NCBI GenBank assembly: GCA_002319915.1
Contig: DCFQ01000002.1
Location: forward strand, 1-40,205
Origin: Bacteroidales bacterium UBA1800
GTDB lineage: Bacteria > Bacteroidota > Bacteroidia > Bacteroidales > VadinHA17
Reading direction: 5' to 3'
Length of the DNA: 40,205 nucleotides
Shown here: in pieces, positions 23,087 through 30,646 of the stretch
Layout: every line of letters begins with the position of its first letter
Numbering within the stretch: position 1 is the first letter of the stretch
Program-made: the position numbers and the translations under genes
The notes under the pieces: generated by a model
Told to the model about the DNA's origin: nothing
What the model saw: only the letters and a program-made list of their open reading frames with translations
Databases searched by the model: none

Positions 23087-25555
23087 TCATACACCGCCTT
23101 TGTTCAGCAGGATAGATTTCCCGTGGGAGAAATCACTCCCGGGCTGATGACCTGCAAGGGGAATTATCTTTTCGTGAATGGCGTCAATTATCCAGAATGG
23201 CTGCGGGAAAAAGTAGTTTTCCATCTCGTGGGCAGGGATGATCCAGTTACGCGAACCGACTACCACAGGAGGAGCATCGAGCCAGTCAAAGGCAAGCTCT
23301 GTAATGGTCTGCGCCATCTCCTTGAGGAATGATCCGCGCGATGAAGCATCACTTGCAAGGACCAGTTTCCCGGTCTTCCTGACTGATTCCAGGACCGGTT
23401 CGTAGTTGAAAGGCACGAGCGACCTTGCATCGATCACCTCTGCACTCACCCCGTATTTCTGTTCCAGGATCCCTGCAGCCTTAATCACAGGGTACAGGGT
23501 AGCCCCAATGGAAAGGATCGTCAGGTCCTTTCCCGGCCTCTTGATATCCGGCTCGCCGATAGGGACCTCATAATAACCCTCAGGAACGCCGCCCTCATGG
23601 AACATCTCCCCGATATCATAGATCCTCTGGCTCTCGAAGAAGATGACTGGGTCTGTGCCCTGCAAAGCGCTGTTCATTAACCCTTTGGCATCAAATGGAG
23701 TGGCCGGGAAAACAACTTTCAGCCCCGGTATGTGGGCAACGATCGAGGACCAGTCCTGTGAATGCTGGGCGCCGTATTTGGATCCCACCGAAACCCTCAC
23801 AACAACCGGCATTTTTATGATATTTCCGCTCATTGCCTGCCATTTCGGGAGCTGGTTCAGGACCTCGTCGCCTGAGCGGCCCAGGAAATCGCAGTACATT
23901 ATCTCTGCAATGACCCGCCCACCGCACATCCCATATCCTATGGCCGTGCCTACTATGGCGCCCTCAGAGATCGGCGAATTGAAGAGCCTGTGGTAAGGGA
24001 GCGCCTCGGTCAGCCCGCGGTAAACAGCAAATGCCCCTCCCCAGTCGCGGTTCTCCTCTCCCCAGGCAGCCAGTGTCGGGTCCTTATAGAACCTGTCGAT
24101 TATAGCTTCGAACAGCCCATCGCGCAGCTGGTAAAGCTTTACCTTGGAGACCGGATTTCCTGCCTTGTCAATGAAAAACCTTTCCTTTGTCTTTAACGAT
24201 TTTACCCTGGGATTTTCCTCCATCGGGATAAGGACTTCAGGTACCCGGTCTTCCATCCTGTCAGCAGCTGCATTCGAGAACATCATCTTCCCGATGCTGT
24301 CCGGGTCGGAATCAAGGTCAAGGCGCGGAGAAATTTTGTCGTCAATGCTTAGTTTAAGGATATGACTGAGAAGCTCGGAGGTCTCAAGCTTTATTTCCTC
24401 GAGCTGATCGCTGCCGGCTATGCCCGCAGCAGTCATGGTCTTGCCGTATTCGGTTATCGAATCTTCATTCATCCAGGCTTCGATCTCCTCCTTTGACCTG
24501 TAGGATGAAGCATCAGAAGGGGAGTGGCCGCTGATGCGGTAAGTAAGGGTATCGAGAAGCACCGGCCCCTTTTTATGATCCAGTATTTCCCTTTTGCGGC
24601 GGAAGGCATCGATTACAGCCAGCGGATTATATCCATCGACCCGTTCAGCATGCATCATTTCGGGATTCACCCCGGCGCCGATCCTTGCCAGGATCCCGTA
24701 ACCCATCGTCTCACCGGCAGTCTGCCCGCCCATGCCATACTGGTTATTCATGAAATTGAAGATGAGCGGCAATCCGCCTCGGTAATCCCCTTCCCACAGA
24801 GTGTTGTACTGGTCCATAGTTGCGAATGAGATCCCTTCCCACACTGGACCGCAACCCATCGATGCATCCCCGATGTTGCACACTATTATGCCCGGCTTGC
24901 GGTTGATCTTCTTGTAAAGGGCGGCACCCACAGAGATGTCGCCTGATCCGCCGACGATGGCATTGTTCGGATATATTCCGAACGGAGTGAAGAAAGCGTG
25001 CATGGAACCGCCAAGTCCCTTGTTGAAGCCATTCTCCCTGGCGAATATCTCGGCAAGGGCGCCATAGAGGAGGAAGCTGACGGCAAGCTCGCGGACCGGA
25101 CCTGCAAATCCCTTTTCAACCACTTTTAGCGCCGAACCTCCGAAATACCCGCTCATTATTGTGTAAAGTTCATCTTCAGTGAGTTTGTTGATTGCCGAGA
25201 GACCCTTGGCAAGGATCTCTCCATGGCTCCTGTGAGAGCCGAAAATATAATCGTCAGCGCCCAGCGTGTAGGCCATACCGACGGCTGCAGCCTCCTGACC
25301 CACCGACAAATGGGCCGGGCCGGGGTGGTTGTAGGGAATCCCGTTATACTCATTCTTGGTCTTGATCAGGTTGAGCATGGTTTCAAATTCCCTGATTATG
25401 ACCATATCGCGGTAGATCCGGATAAAATCCTCATTTGTAAAATTTGCCCTTTCCTGGTCAATTGTCCTGCTGTACTGGTTGACCGGGATCTTCCCAAACT
25501 CGAGAAACCGGGCCTGTCGTACCACTTTTGGATCGATGTTCTGATTTTTTGGCAT
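23087..25555 (-). CDS. Fused 2-oxoacid dehydrogenase E1 alpha/beta subunit
   Basis: This is an 822-residue fusion of both E1 chains. The alpha half (about 40-400) has SHRSHGEILAKG and the thiamin diphosphate motif GDASMGCG at 229-236 ending in NNQ at 270-272. The beta half (about 470-800) has SPISEGAIVGTAIGYGM with its conserved Glu, then EIMYCDFLGRSGDEVLNQLP, and FPATPFDAKGLMNSAL. The pattern fits branched-chain oxoacid or acetoin-type E1 rather than the E. coli AceE type. Together with the E2 gene it would oxidatively decarboxylate a 2-oxoacid (or split acetoin) to an acyl-CoA. It follows E2 by 83 bp with a G/C-rich repeat between. No E3 gene lies in the window, so a housekeeping dihydrolipoamide dehydrogenase must be assumed. 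The substrate is unknown. Confidence 0.92.
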   Translation of the reverse strand: MPKNQNIDPKVVRQARFLEFGKIPVNQYSRTIDQERANFTNEDFIRIYRDMVIIREFETMLNLIKTKNEYNGIPYNHPGPAHLSVGQEAAAVGMAYTLGADDYIFGSHRSHGEILAKGLSAINKLTEDELYTIMSGYFGGSALKVVEKGFAGPVRELAVSFLLYGALAEIFARENGFNKGLGGSMHAFFTPFGIYPNNAIVGGSGDISVGAALYKKINRKPGIIVCNIGDASMGCGPVWEGISFATMDQYNTLWEGDYRGGLPLIFNFMNNQYGMGGQTAGETMGYGILARIGAGVNPEMMHAERVDGYNPLAVIDAFRRKREILDHKKGPVLLDTLTYRISGHSPSDASSYRSKEEIEAWMNEDSITEYGKTMTAAGIAGSDQLEEIKLETSELLSHILKLSIDDKISPRLDLDSDPDSIGKMMFSNAAADRMEDRVPEVLIPMEENPRVKSLKTKERFFIDKAGNPVSKVKLYQLRDGLFEAIIDRFYKDPTLAAWGEENRDWGGAFAVYRGLTEALPYHRLFNSPISEGAIVGTAIGYGMCGGRVIAEIMYCDFLGRSGDEVLNQLPKWQAMSGNIIKMPVVVRVSVGSKYGAQHSQDWSSIVAHIPGLKVVFPATPFDAKGLMNSALQGTDPVIFFESQRIYDIGEMFHEGGVPEGYYEVPIGEPDIKRPGKDLTILSIGATLYPVIKAAGILEQKYGVSAEVIDARSLVPFNYEPVLESVRKTGKLVLASDASSRGSFLKEMAQTITELAFDWLDAPPVVVGSRNWIIPAHEMENYFFPQPFWIIDAIHEKIIPLAGHQPGSDFSHGKSILLNKGGV

Positions 25556-25585
25556 TGTTGAAGATGTTTTTTAAAATATATCTGA

Positions 25586-25631
25586 CCCCCCGCTCCCTCA
25601 GGGGGATCCTGATTCTACCCCCTTCAGGGGG
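25586..25631. repeat. Paired C-run/G-run inverted repeats in the E2-E1 gap
   Basis: Two hairpin-capable elements lie side by side: C6 at 25586-25591 facing G5 at 25601-25605 across CTCCCTCA-type sequence, and CCCCCTTCAGGGGG at 25618-25631 (6-bp arms, 2-base loop). The inner runs can also pair with each other (25601-25605 with 25618-25622). In the operon mRNA it could act as a processing site, attenuator or stabiliser between E2 and E1. CCCCCTTCAGGGGG-like strings recur between genes in other Bacteroidota, by my recollection. Confidence 0.6.
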
Positions 25632-25638
25632 ATGGGTG

Positions 25639-26865
25639 CTAACTGTTAGTGAATTGCTCAATCTGCTCTTTAATTTCCCTGAGGAAAAGTGTTGCAGGTC
25701 CACCATCTATGGCCCTGTGATCATAGGTAAGCGAGAGGCCCATTACGGGAATGAAACCAAATGTGCTGTTTCCCAGATCCGCGGGTCTGTTCATTATAGT
25801 ACAGACGCCGAGTATGGCAACCTGTGGAAGGTTTATCACCGGTGTAAAGATCTCGACGCCGTAATTTCCGAGATTTGATACGGTAAATGAAGCAGAGGTG
25901 CTTTTGATAAGCTCCGGATCTATCTTCCCCTGCCGGCAGGCTGTTGCGGCAGCCCTGAGCGCCCCGGAGAGGTTACGGAGGTCCATCCGGTCAGCGTCTT
26001 TTATGGATGGCACCATCAGACCCCTCTCAGTGTCGACGGCTATCCCGAGATGTATCCCTGAAAAGGTCCTAATCCTGTCGTCGAGGAAATGGCTGTTGGC
26101 TCCAGGGAACTTCTTCAGCGCCTTTATAATACACCAGCAGATCATGTCATTCAGCGTGATATCCGCAGCCTTCGGATCTTTTACCAGTTCCTCCTTGATC
26201 TTCTTCCTTGCTTCCAGGAGCTTCCTGACATCAGCGCTCATGTGATGGGTCAGCTGGGCGGAATTCTGGAGCGATGAATGCATTGCCCTGGCGATCAGCT
26301 TCCTTACATTCGTAAGAGGCATGTCCGTGAAAACATCTGCAGCCTGTTTCTCAATTGCGATCGGGCCCTGCCGGGTGAGCAGGTCGTCGATATCCCTTGT
26401 TATTATCCTGCCATATGGTCCTGAACCGCTTATTTGATTTATGTCGAGGCTTTTACTTTGAGCCAGGCGCCTGGCCCTCGGTGAGATGCGGATCCTGCCC
26501 TGTTCATTTCCGGCCGGTCCGGCGGGAGCAACGCTTGCTCCGGGGTCCGTTACGGCAGAGGGTGAAGCTGGTTCCGTAACCCCTGTATTGTGGATCATTC
26601 CTGTGGCCGGGGCTACAAATGATTCACCTGCCGATCCCAGGATCGCAACATTCTGCAATACGGGCACTTCCGCTCCCTCTGCAAAAAATATTTCAAGCAG
26701 GATTCCGTCGGAGGGTGATTCAAGGTCAAAAGCCGCTTTATCGGTCTCATATGAAAAAAGGATATCTCCGGCAGAAACCGGTTCTCCCTTGCTCTTGAAC
26801 CACCGGGTAATTATGCAGGTCTCAACTGATTGGCCTTGTTTCGGCATTATAACTGGTATCGCCAT
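25639..26865 (-). CDS. 2-oxoacid dehydrogenase E2 (dihydrolipoamide acyltransferase)
   Basis: This is a 408-residue E2 with one lipoyl domain (about 1-78) carrying the lipoylated Lys43 in SYETDKAAFDLESP. A Pro/Ala/Gly-rich linker follows at 88-127. The E3/E1-binding domain covers about 128-165 (RISPRARRLAQSKSLDI, GSGPYGRIITRDI). The acyltransferase domain covers 180-408, with the catalytic motif YDHRAIDGG near 380. It transfers the acyl group from E1 to coenzyme A. It is the first gene of the eight-gene operon and is transcribed away from the GntR gene across a 180-bp region with two candidate operators. Presence of E2 with its own E1 but no E3 points to a dedicated complex sharing the cell's lipoamide dehydrogenase. 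The acyl specificity is not determined. Confidence 0.92.
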   Translation of the reverse strand: MAIPVIMPKQGQSVETCIITRWFKSKGEPVSAGDILFSYETDKAAFDLESPSDGILLEIFFAEGAEVPVLQNVAILGSAGESFVAPATGMIHNTGVTEPASPSAVTDPGASVAPAGPAGNEQGRIRISPRARRLAQSKSLDINQISGSGPYGRIITRDIDDLLTRQGPIAIEKQAADVFTDMPLTNVRKLIARAMHSSLQNSAQLTHHMSADVRKLLEARKKIKEELVKDPKAADITLNDMICWCIIKALKKFPGANSHFLDDRIRTFSGIHLGIAVDTERGLMVPSIKDADRMDLRNLSGALRAAATACRQGKIDPELIKSTSASFTVSNLGNYGVEIFTPVINLPQVAILGVCTIMNRPADLGNSTFGFIPVMGLSLTYDHRAIDGGPATLFLREIKEQIEQFTNS

Positions 26866-26911
26866 GTCAGGAAGGTTTATTTGTGTCAGTCAGGCTGTTT
26901 GCTGCCATTTA

Positions 26912-26927
26912 ACTTGTAAATATAAGT
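26912..26927. promoter_or_regulatory. Candidate GntR/HutC operator, E2-proximal
   Basis: ACTTGTAAATATAAGT has 7-bp arms (ACTTGTA and TATAAGT) with a single mismatch and a 2-bp spacer. It shares its left arm and spacing with the perfect site at 26995-27010. Read toward E2 it contains TATATTTA, one base off the Bacteroidota -7 box, so a bound regulator could block the promoter. HutC-subfamily GntR regulators commonly bind dyads of this shape. Confidence 0.6.
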
Positions 26928-26994
26928 CAGTAAATCAAAAAATAACTGATTGTGAAACAATTAACAATTAATAGCTTACAAAAGTAAAAAAATA

Positions 26995-27010
26995 ACTTGT
27001 ATTTACAAGT
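26995..27010. promoter_or_regulatory. Candidate GntR/HutC operator, GntR-proximal
   Basis: ACTTGTATTTACAAGT is a perfect 7-bp inverted repeat (ACTTGTA/TACAAGT) with a TT spacer, 35 bp upstream of the GntR start codon. With the site at 26912-26927, centre-to-centre distance is 83 bp, about eight helical turns, which would allow binding on one face or looping. Autoregulation plus repression of the operon is the inference. Confidence 0.65.
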
Positions 27011-27045
27011 AAAATTGTTTAATATTACAGAAAATTCTATTCCGC

Positions 27046-27762
27046 ATGGTAAGGACCGGGAAGATCCCGCATTACAGGAAGCTCTATGAAGTGCTTAGGA
27101 AGCACATCACGGAGGGTATTTACAGTGAAGGTGATCTGCTCCCATCGGAGAATGAGCTCTGCCAGGTGTTCGGATTGACACGGCCCACAATCCGCCAGGC
27201 CCTCGGGAAGCTGGCAGGAGAAGGATACATAATCAAACACCAGGGAAAGGGCAGCATAGTGCAGAGGCTTCCCATCGACATTGGGATACTTTCGGTCTCC
27301 GGTACAACTTCCGCCATAGGCAACCGGAACCTGAAGACAAAGATCATCGTAAAGCCCCATCTTGTGCCCTGGCCCGGCGATTTCATATTCCTGCTGTCAG
27401 AACTTGAAAAGGAGTCGGGCTGTATTTATATGGAGAGGCTCCGCCTGCTCGATGAAGTGCCGATCTTCTATGACATCAGCTTTCTTCCGAATATCAACCT
27501 GCCCAGGATCACTTCGCGCCAGTTTGAGGACAGGTCTCTTTTCCAGATCCTAAGGGAGAATTACAACATCGAGATCAGGGGGGGTGAACAGAGGATCAGG
27601 GCAATCAATTCATCGGCACGGATCGGCAAGTTCCTGAAGCTGAAAAAGGGCGATCCGGTACTTCACCTCGAAAGGAAGATTGAGACAAATGTTAACGGCC
27701 TGTTCCTTTATTCATCGATCTACTGCAACACGGTACGCCATTCAATATTCGGGCGCTTCTGA
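27046..27762 (+). CDS. GntR-family transcriptional regulator, HutC subfamily
   Basis: This is a 238-residue protein. The winged helix covers about 8-72: HYRKLYEVLRKHITEGIYSE, then LPSENELCQVFGLTRPTIRQ with the recognition helix, and the wing YIIKHQGKGSIV. Residues about 95-235 form a UTRA ligand-sensing domain (IYMERLRLLDEVPIFYDISF, LHLERKIETNVNGL). HutC/UTRA regulators usually respond to a sugar phosphate or related metabolite and release DNA on binding it. It is divergent from the E2-E1-aldolase operon and shares its control region with two dyads of the expected type. It lacks the leading residues of longer Bacteroidota fusions. The effector is unknown but likely an intermediate of the operon's pathway. 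Confidence 0.92.
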   Translation: MVRTGKIPHYRKLYEVLRKHITEGIYSEGDLLPSENELCQVFGLTRPTIRQALGKLAGEGYIIKHQGKGSIVQRLPIDIGILSVSGTTSAIGNRNLKTKIIVKPHLVPWPGDFIFLLSELEKESGCIYMERLRLLDEVPIFYDISFLPNINLPRITSRQFEDRSLFQILRENYNIEIRGGEQRIRAINSSARIGKFLKLKKGDPVLHLERKIETNVNGLFLYSSIYCNTVRHSIFGRF

Positions 27763-27877
27763 AATTTCCGCGGAGGTTGTTTTTTAACCAAAAAAGCATA
27801 CTTTTATAACCTTATACATTCGGAAAGCACAATTTGAATTCAACTATTTTTCAAACCCTAAAATCAGAAATCAGTTT

Positions 27878-29221
27878 ATGAACGATCAGAAAAAACTATT
27901 GTCAAGGCGCAGGTTCCTTGGCTCGGCCGCCCTCGGCATGGCCGGGATGGTGATTTTACCTTCTGTGGCAAGCTCATGCAAGGGCAAAACAAAAGCCGTT
28001 GCTGCAACTACCGGTCCTGAAGTCCGGCTCGGATTTATCGGAATGGGACAGCAGTCGATGTTCCTTTTAAGCGGTTTTCTGCAGGTTCCGGGCGTTAAGG
28101 TTATGGCAGGCTGCGACGTTTACGGCATCAAGCGCAAACGCTTTGAGAAAAGAGTGACGGAGTTCTACAAGAAATCCGGCATCGATGCAAAGATTGACAC
28201 ATACGAGAAGTACCAGGATCTCCTGGCAAGACCCGATATAGATGCAGTGGTGATTGCAGTTCCTGACCACAATCATGCCATGATTGCCATTGCTGCATGC
28301 AAGGCCGGGAAGGATGTTTATCTCGAAAAACCGATGACCTTTACCATCAGGGAAGGACAGGAGCTAAGGAAAGTCGTCAGGGAGACCAACAGGGTACTTG
28401 CAGTCGGGAGCCAGCAGCGTTCCGACCCCGGGTTCCAGCATGCGGTCAAGCTTGTTCAGTCCGGCGCCCTCGGGACTGTTACGAAGGTAAATGCATATGT
28501 GGGAGCGCCTCCTACACCTTATAACCTGCCTGAAGAACAGGTTCCTGCAGACCTTAACTGGGATCTGTGGCTCGGCCCTCTTACCGTGAAGGTTCCGTTC
28601 AATAACCAGCTTGATCCTCCGATATCCCTCGATCCCGAAAAGAATGAGGAGTTCTGGGGTGCATGGCGCTGGTACAAGGAGACCGGCGGAGGATTTACCA
28701 CCGATTGGGGCGCCCACATGTTCGATATTGCCCAGTGGGGACTCGGCATGGACAAAAATGGCCCTGTCGAGATCTCACCGATCGGCGACGGCACCGAATT
28801 CATCTCATGGAAATATGCAAACGGCGTAGTGATGACTTCCGAACCATTCGATTCCCAGCTTACCAAGGGAGTCAAGTTCTGGGGCGATAAGGGATGGATA
28901 GAAGTTGCTCGCGGCTACTTTAAGGCATCTGATCCCTCATTCAACCCTCCTGATTCAGAAAGCAGGGATGACGGACCGTATGAAACGAAGATCCCGCACC
29001 AGGTAAACTTCATTGAGTGCGTAAGGTCGCGGCAGGATCCTGTCGCCCCGGTCGAGATCGGCCACAGCAGCTGCACTGTCTGCAACCTCGGGAACATTGC
29101 ATGCGACCTTAAGAGAACCATCAAGTGGGACCCGGCCGCAGAAACCTTTGTTGACGACACCGACGGGGAAGCAACAAAAAGGCTCCAGTACGAATACCGA
29201 AGCCCCTGGAAGCTTGTTTGA
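27878..29221 (+). CDS. Gfo/Idh/MocA-family oxidoreductase, Tat-exported lipoprotein
   Basis: This is a 447-residue protein. The N-terminus has a twin-arginine motif, LLSRRRFLGSAALG, then a hydrophobic stretch ending in VASSC (Cys34), so it is probably a Tat-dependent lipoprotein. The Rossmann motif is RLGFIGMGQQSM at about 51-62. VYLEKPMTFTIREGQEL carries the family's Glu-Lys-Pro, and GGGFTTDWGAHMFDIAQWGL matches the C-terminal catalytic region of many exported Bacteroidota members. Such enzymes use tightly bound NAD(P) to oxidise and reduce sugars; exported ones include glycosidase-like or epimerase activities. It lies 115 bp after the GntR gene on the same strand and could be part of the same regulon. 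Substrate unknown. Confidence 0.88.
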   Translation: MNDQKKLLSRRRFLGSAALGMAGMVILPSVASSCKGKTKAVAATTGPEVRLGFIGMGQQSMFLLSGFLQVPGVKVMAGCDVYGIKRKRFEKRVTEFYKKSGIDAKIDTYEKYQDLLARPDIDAVVIAVPDHNHAMIAIAACKAGKDVYLEKPMTFTIREGQELRKVVRETNRVLAVGSQQRSDPGFQHAVKLVQSGALGTVTKVNAYVGAPPTPYNLPEEQVPADLNWDLWLGPLTVKVPFNNQLDPPISLDPEKNEEFWGAWRWYKETGGGFTTDWGAHMFDIAQWGLGMDKNGPVEISPIGDGTEFISWKYANGVVMTSEPFDSQLTKGVKFWGDKGWIEVARGYFKASDPSFNPPDSESRDDGPYETKIPHQVNFIECVRSRQDPVAPVEIGHSSCTVCNLGNIACDLKRTIKWDPAAETFVDDTDGEATKRLQYEYRSPWKLV

Positions 29222-29244
29222 CAGAAAGGTTACATAAATAAAAT

Positions 29245-29268
29245 GAGGCCGGGAGTGTTCCCGGCCTC
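29245..29268. terminator. Bidirectional intrinsic terminator between convergent genes
   Basis: GAGGCCGGGA and TCCCGGCCTC form a perfect 10-bp G/C-rich stem with the 4-base loop GTGT. On the minus strand it is followed by ATTTTATTTAT, a U-rich tail for the cold-shock transcript. On the plus strand AATGCTTTTG follows, a weaker tail for the oxidoreductase. It sits in the 70-bp gap between the two convergent genes. Confidence 0.85.
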
Positions 29269-29291
29269 AATGCTTTTGATACAGTTAATAA

Positions 29292-29489
29292 CTAGTCTAC
29301 TTTTTTAACCTTGATAGCAACGGGACCCTTTTCCCTCATTTCAATCTCGAATTCTACTGCCTGTCCGGTCTCAAGTACGGTCTGAGGAGCTTCAAGACCC
29401 GAGCGATGGATGAAAATATCTTTCTGGTCTTCAGTCTGAAGGAATCCATAGCCTTTAACTCTGTCATACCATTTAACAGTACCTTTCAT
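29292..29489 (-). CDS. Cold-shock domain protein (CspA family)
   Basis: This protein is 65 residues from the ATG at 29489 (MKGTVKWYDRVKGYGFLQ); the frame opens two codons earlier with TTG, which is unlikely to be used. RNP1 is KGYGFLQ and RNP2 is DIFIHRS. The family binds single-stranded RNA/DNA and melts RNA structure, often at low temperature or on growth shift. Its length is normal. The gene starts 20 bp after the RRM protein gene, and the two RNA-binding proteins are probably one transcript that ends at the terminator at 29245-29268. Confidence 0.95.
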   Translation of the reverse strand: MKGTVKWYDRVKGYGFLQTEDQKDIFIHRSGLEAPQTVLETGQAVEFEIEMREKGPVAIKVKKVD

Positions 29490-29509
29490 AGTCAATTGAT
29501 TTATGTTTC

Positions 29510-29830
29510 CTACCTGTAATTATCACGTCTGCCGCTTCCGCCACCTCTGCGGTCATTATCGCCGCCCCTGTAACCAGTCCTTCTGTCAGTTCTTTCAATT
29601 GATTCATTAACAATAATTTTCCTGCCCTGTACTTCAGCACCATTGAGTTCTTCAATTGCTTTTTTTGCTTCAGCTTCGTTAGGCATCTCGACGAAACCAA
29701 ATCCTTTGCTTTTCCCGGAGTACTTGTCGATAATGATTTTGGCTGATGTCACATCGCCATACTCTTCAAAGATTTCTTTTAATTCTGCTTCATTCATTTT
29801 AAAATGAAGACTTCCTACATAAATATTCAT
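29510..29830 (-). CDS. Single-RRM RNA-binding protein with Arg/Gly-rich tail
   Basis: This is a 106-residue protein. A single RRM covers residues 1-78, with RNP2 in MNIYVGSL and RNP1 in KGFGFVEM. The tail of about 28 residues (TDRRTGYRGGDNDRRGGGSG) is rich in Arg, Gly and Asp, like eukaryotic RGG tails. Bacterial proteins of this type are common in Bacteroidota and cyanobacteria and are tied to RNA chaperone or cold-stress roles, and recent work in Bacteroides links them to global RNA control (from memory). It precedes the cold-shock gene in the same transcript. The 205-bp A/T-rich region upstream (29831-30035) should hold its promoter and leader; no other feature stands out there. Confidence 0.94.
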   Translation of the reverse strand: MNIYVGSLHFKMNEAELKEIFEEYGDVTSAKIIIDKYSGKSKGFGFVEMPNEAEAKKAIEELNGAEVQGRKIIVNESIERTDRRTGYRGGDNDRRGGGSGRRDNYR

Positions 29831-30035
29831 AATTCAATAGTTAAGGTGATTATTTAATGTCAAAGGTCAGACTAATTTTTCAAATGTGAAAATAAATGAG
29901 CATAATATGTTGTATTTTAATGATTTTTTATGATTTTAAGTGATTTTAACTACGCAGGAATACTTATTTTGATAATAGATAACATTAATATTACTTGTAA
30001 CATTCCTTCCACAAAAATGTTTAATTTCGTTTCTT

Positions 30036-30512
30036 TTAAGTTCCAGATATGTGTTTCTTCCCGGTCATCTCTTCAATGTCCAGCCTCAGGACAACCAATC
30101 TTGCAAGGTTGCCGGGGTCAAAATTGAATCCCGTCTTTCCGGTATAGTGGTGCATAATGATCCCGAGGCCCGCGATCTTTTCATCGGACTCATTAATGAC
30201 CGCTATGCTGCCCCATCCCACAACTGACCTGTAATTCATGCTGAAATCGCAAGCCCTGACTCCTTCAACAACTTTATGATCCGTGTCTACTTCAAAGCAC
30301 GCCCGATTGTTCTTCCTTATCATTTCAAGCTTTCTCCCCCCGGTCGCACAGTGAAAGTAGAGACTTTTGCGAGGGCTGGCGGAATATCCGAAATTCATGG
30401 TCACTATGTATGGAACACCGCCGTCGGCAAGTGCGATCCTGCAAACATCAGCCTTCAGAATGATCGATTCAATCTCTGTTATATCGGTAGTCTGCCTCTC
30501 CTTTCTTCTCAC
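30036..30512 (-). CDS. Pyridoxamine 5'-phosphate oxidase-like flavoprotein, Nim family
   Basis: This is a 158-residue protein starting with GTG (30510-30512). The opening MRRKERQTTDITEIESII matches the conserved N-terminus of the Nim-related family, which supports the GTG. ADVCRIALADGGVPYIVTMN and FGYSASPRKSLYFHCATGGR continue the split-barrel flavin fold, and the Tyr-Thr-Gly region MHHYTGKTGFNF fits the C-terminal part. Members bind FMN or a similar cofactor; some reduce 5-nitroimidazole drugs to inactive amines, but most chromosomal members have no proven role. It is a single gene, divergent from bTHX. Calling it a resistance gene would go beyond the sequence. Confidence 0.88.
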   Translation of the reverse strand: MRRKERQTTDITEIESIILKADVCRIALADGGVPYIVTMNFGYSASPRKSLYFHCATGGRKLEMIRKNNRACFEVDTDHKVVEGVRACDFSMNYRSVVGWGSIAVINESDEKIAGLGIIMHHYTGKTGFNFDPGNLARLVVLRLDIEEMTGKKHISGT

Positions 30513-30595
30513 AATTTCCGGTTTTATGCTTTATAAGGATTTCTTCAGGTGTTTAATGTACGTTAAAAATATCAAACAAAAATGAAGAATATTTA

Positions 30596-30603
30596 TAACT
30601 TTG
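30596..30603 (+). promoter_or_regulatory. Candidate -7 promoter box of bTHX
   Basis: TAACTTTG matches the Bacteroidota sigma-ABfr -7 consensus TAnnTTTG exactly, 43 bp upstream of the bTHX start codon. A -33 TTG is not obvious at the usual distance. It is the only perfect match I found by eye in the intergenic regions checked. Confidence 0.45.
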
Positions 30604-30646
30604 CCTGATCCATGTCGATTCTTAATCGTAATAACCAAATATTATT

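Noticed and set aside
29993..30000. ACTTGTAA half-site of the candidate GntR operator
   Set aside because: There is no second arm at the right spacing, and it lies in an A/T-rich gap after the Nim-like gene.
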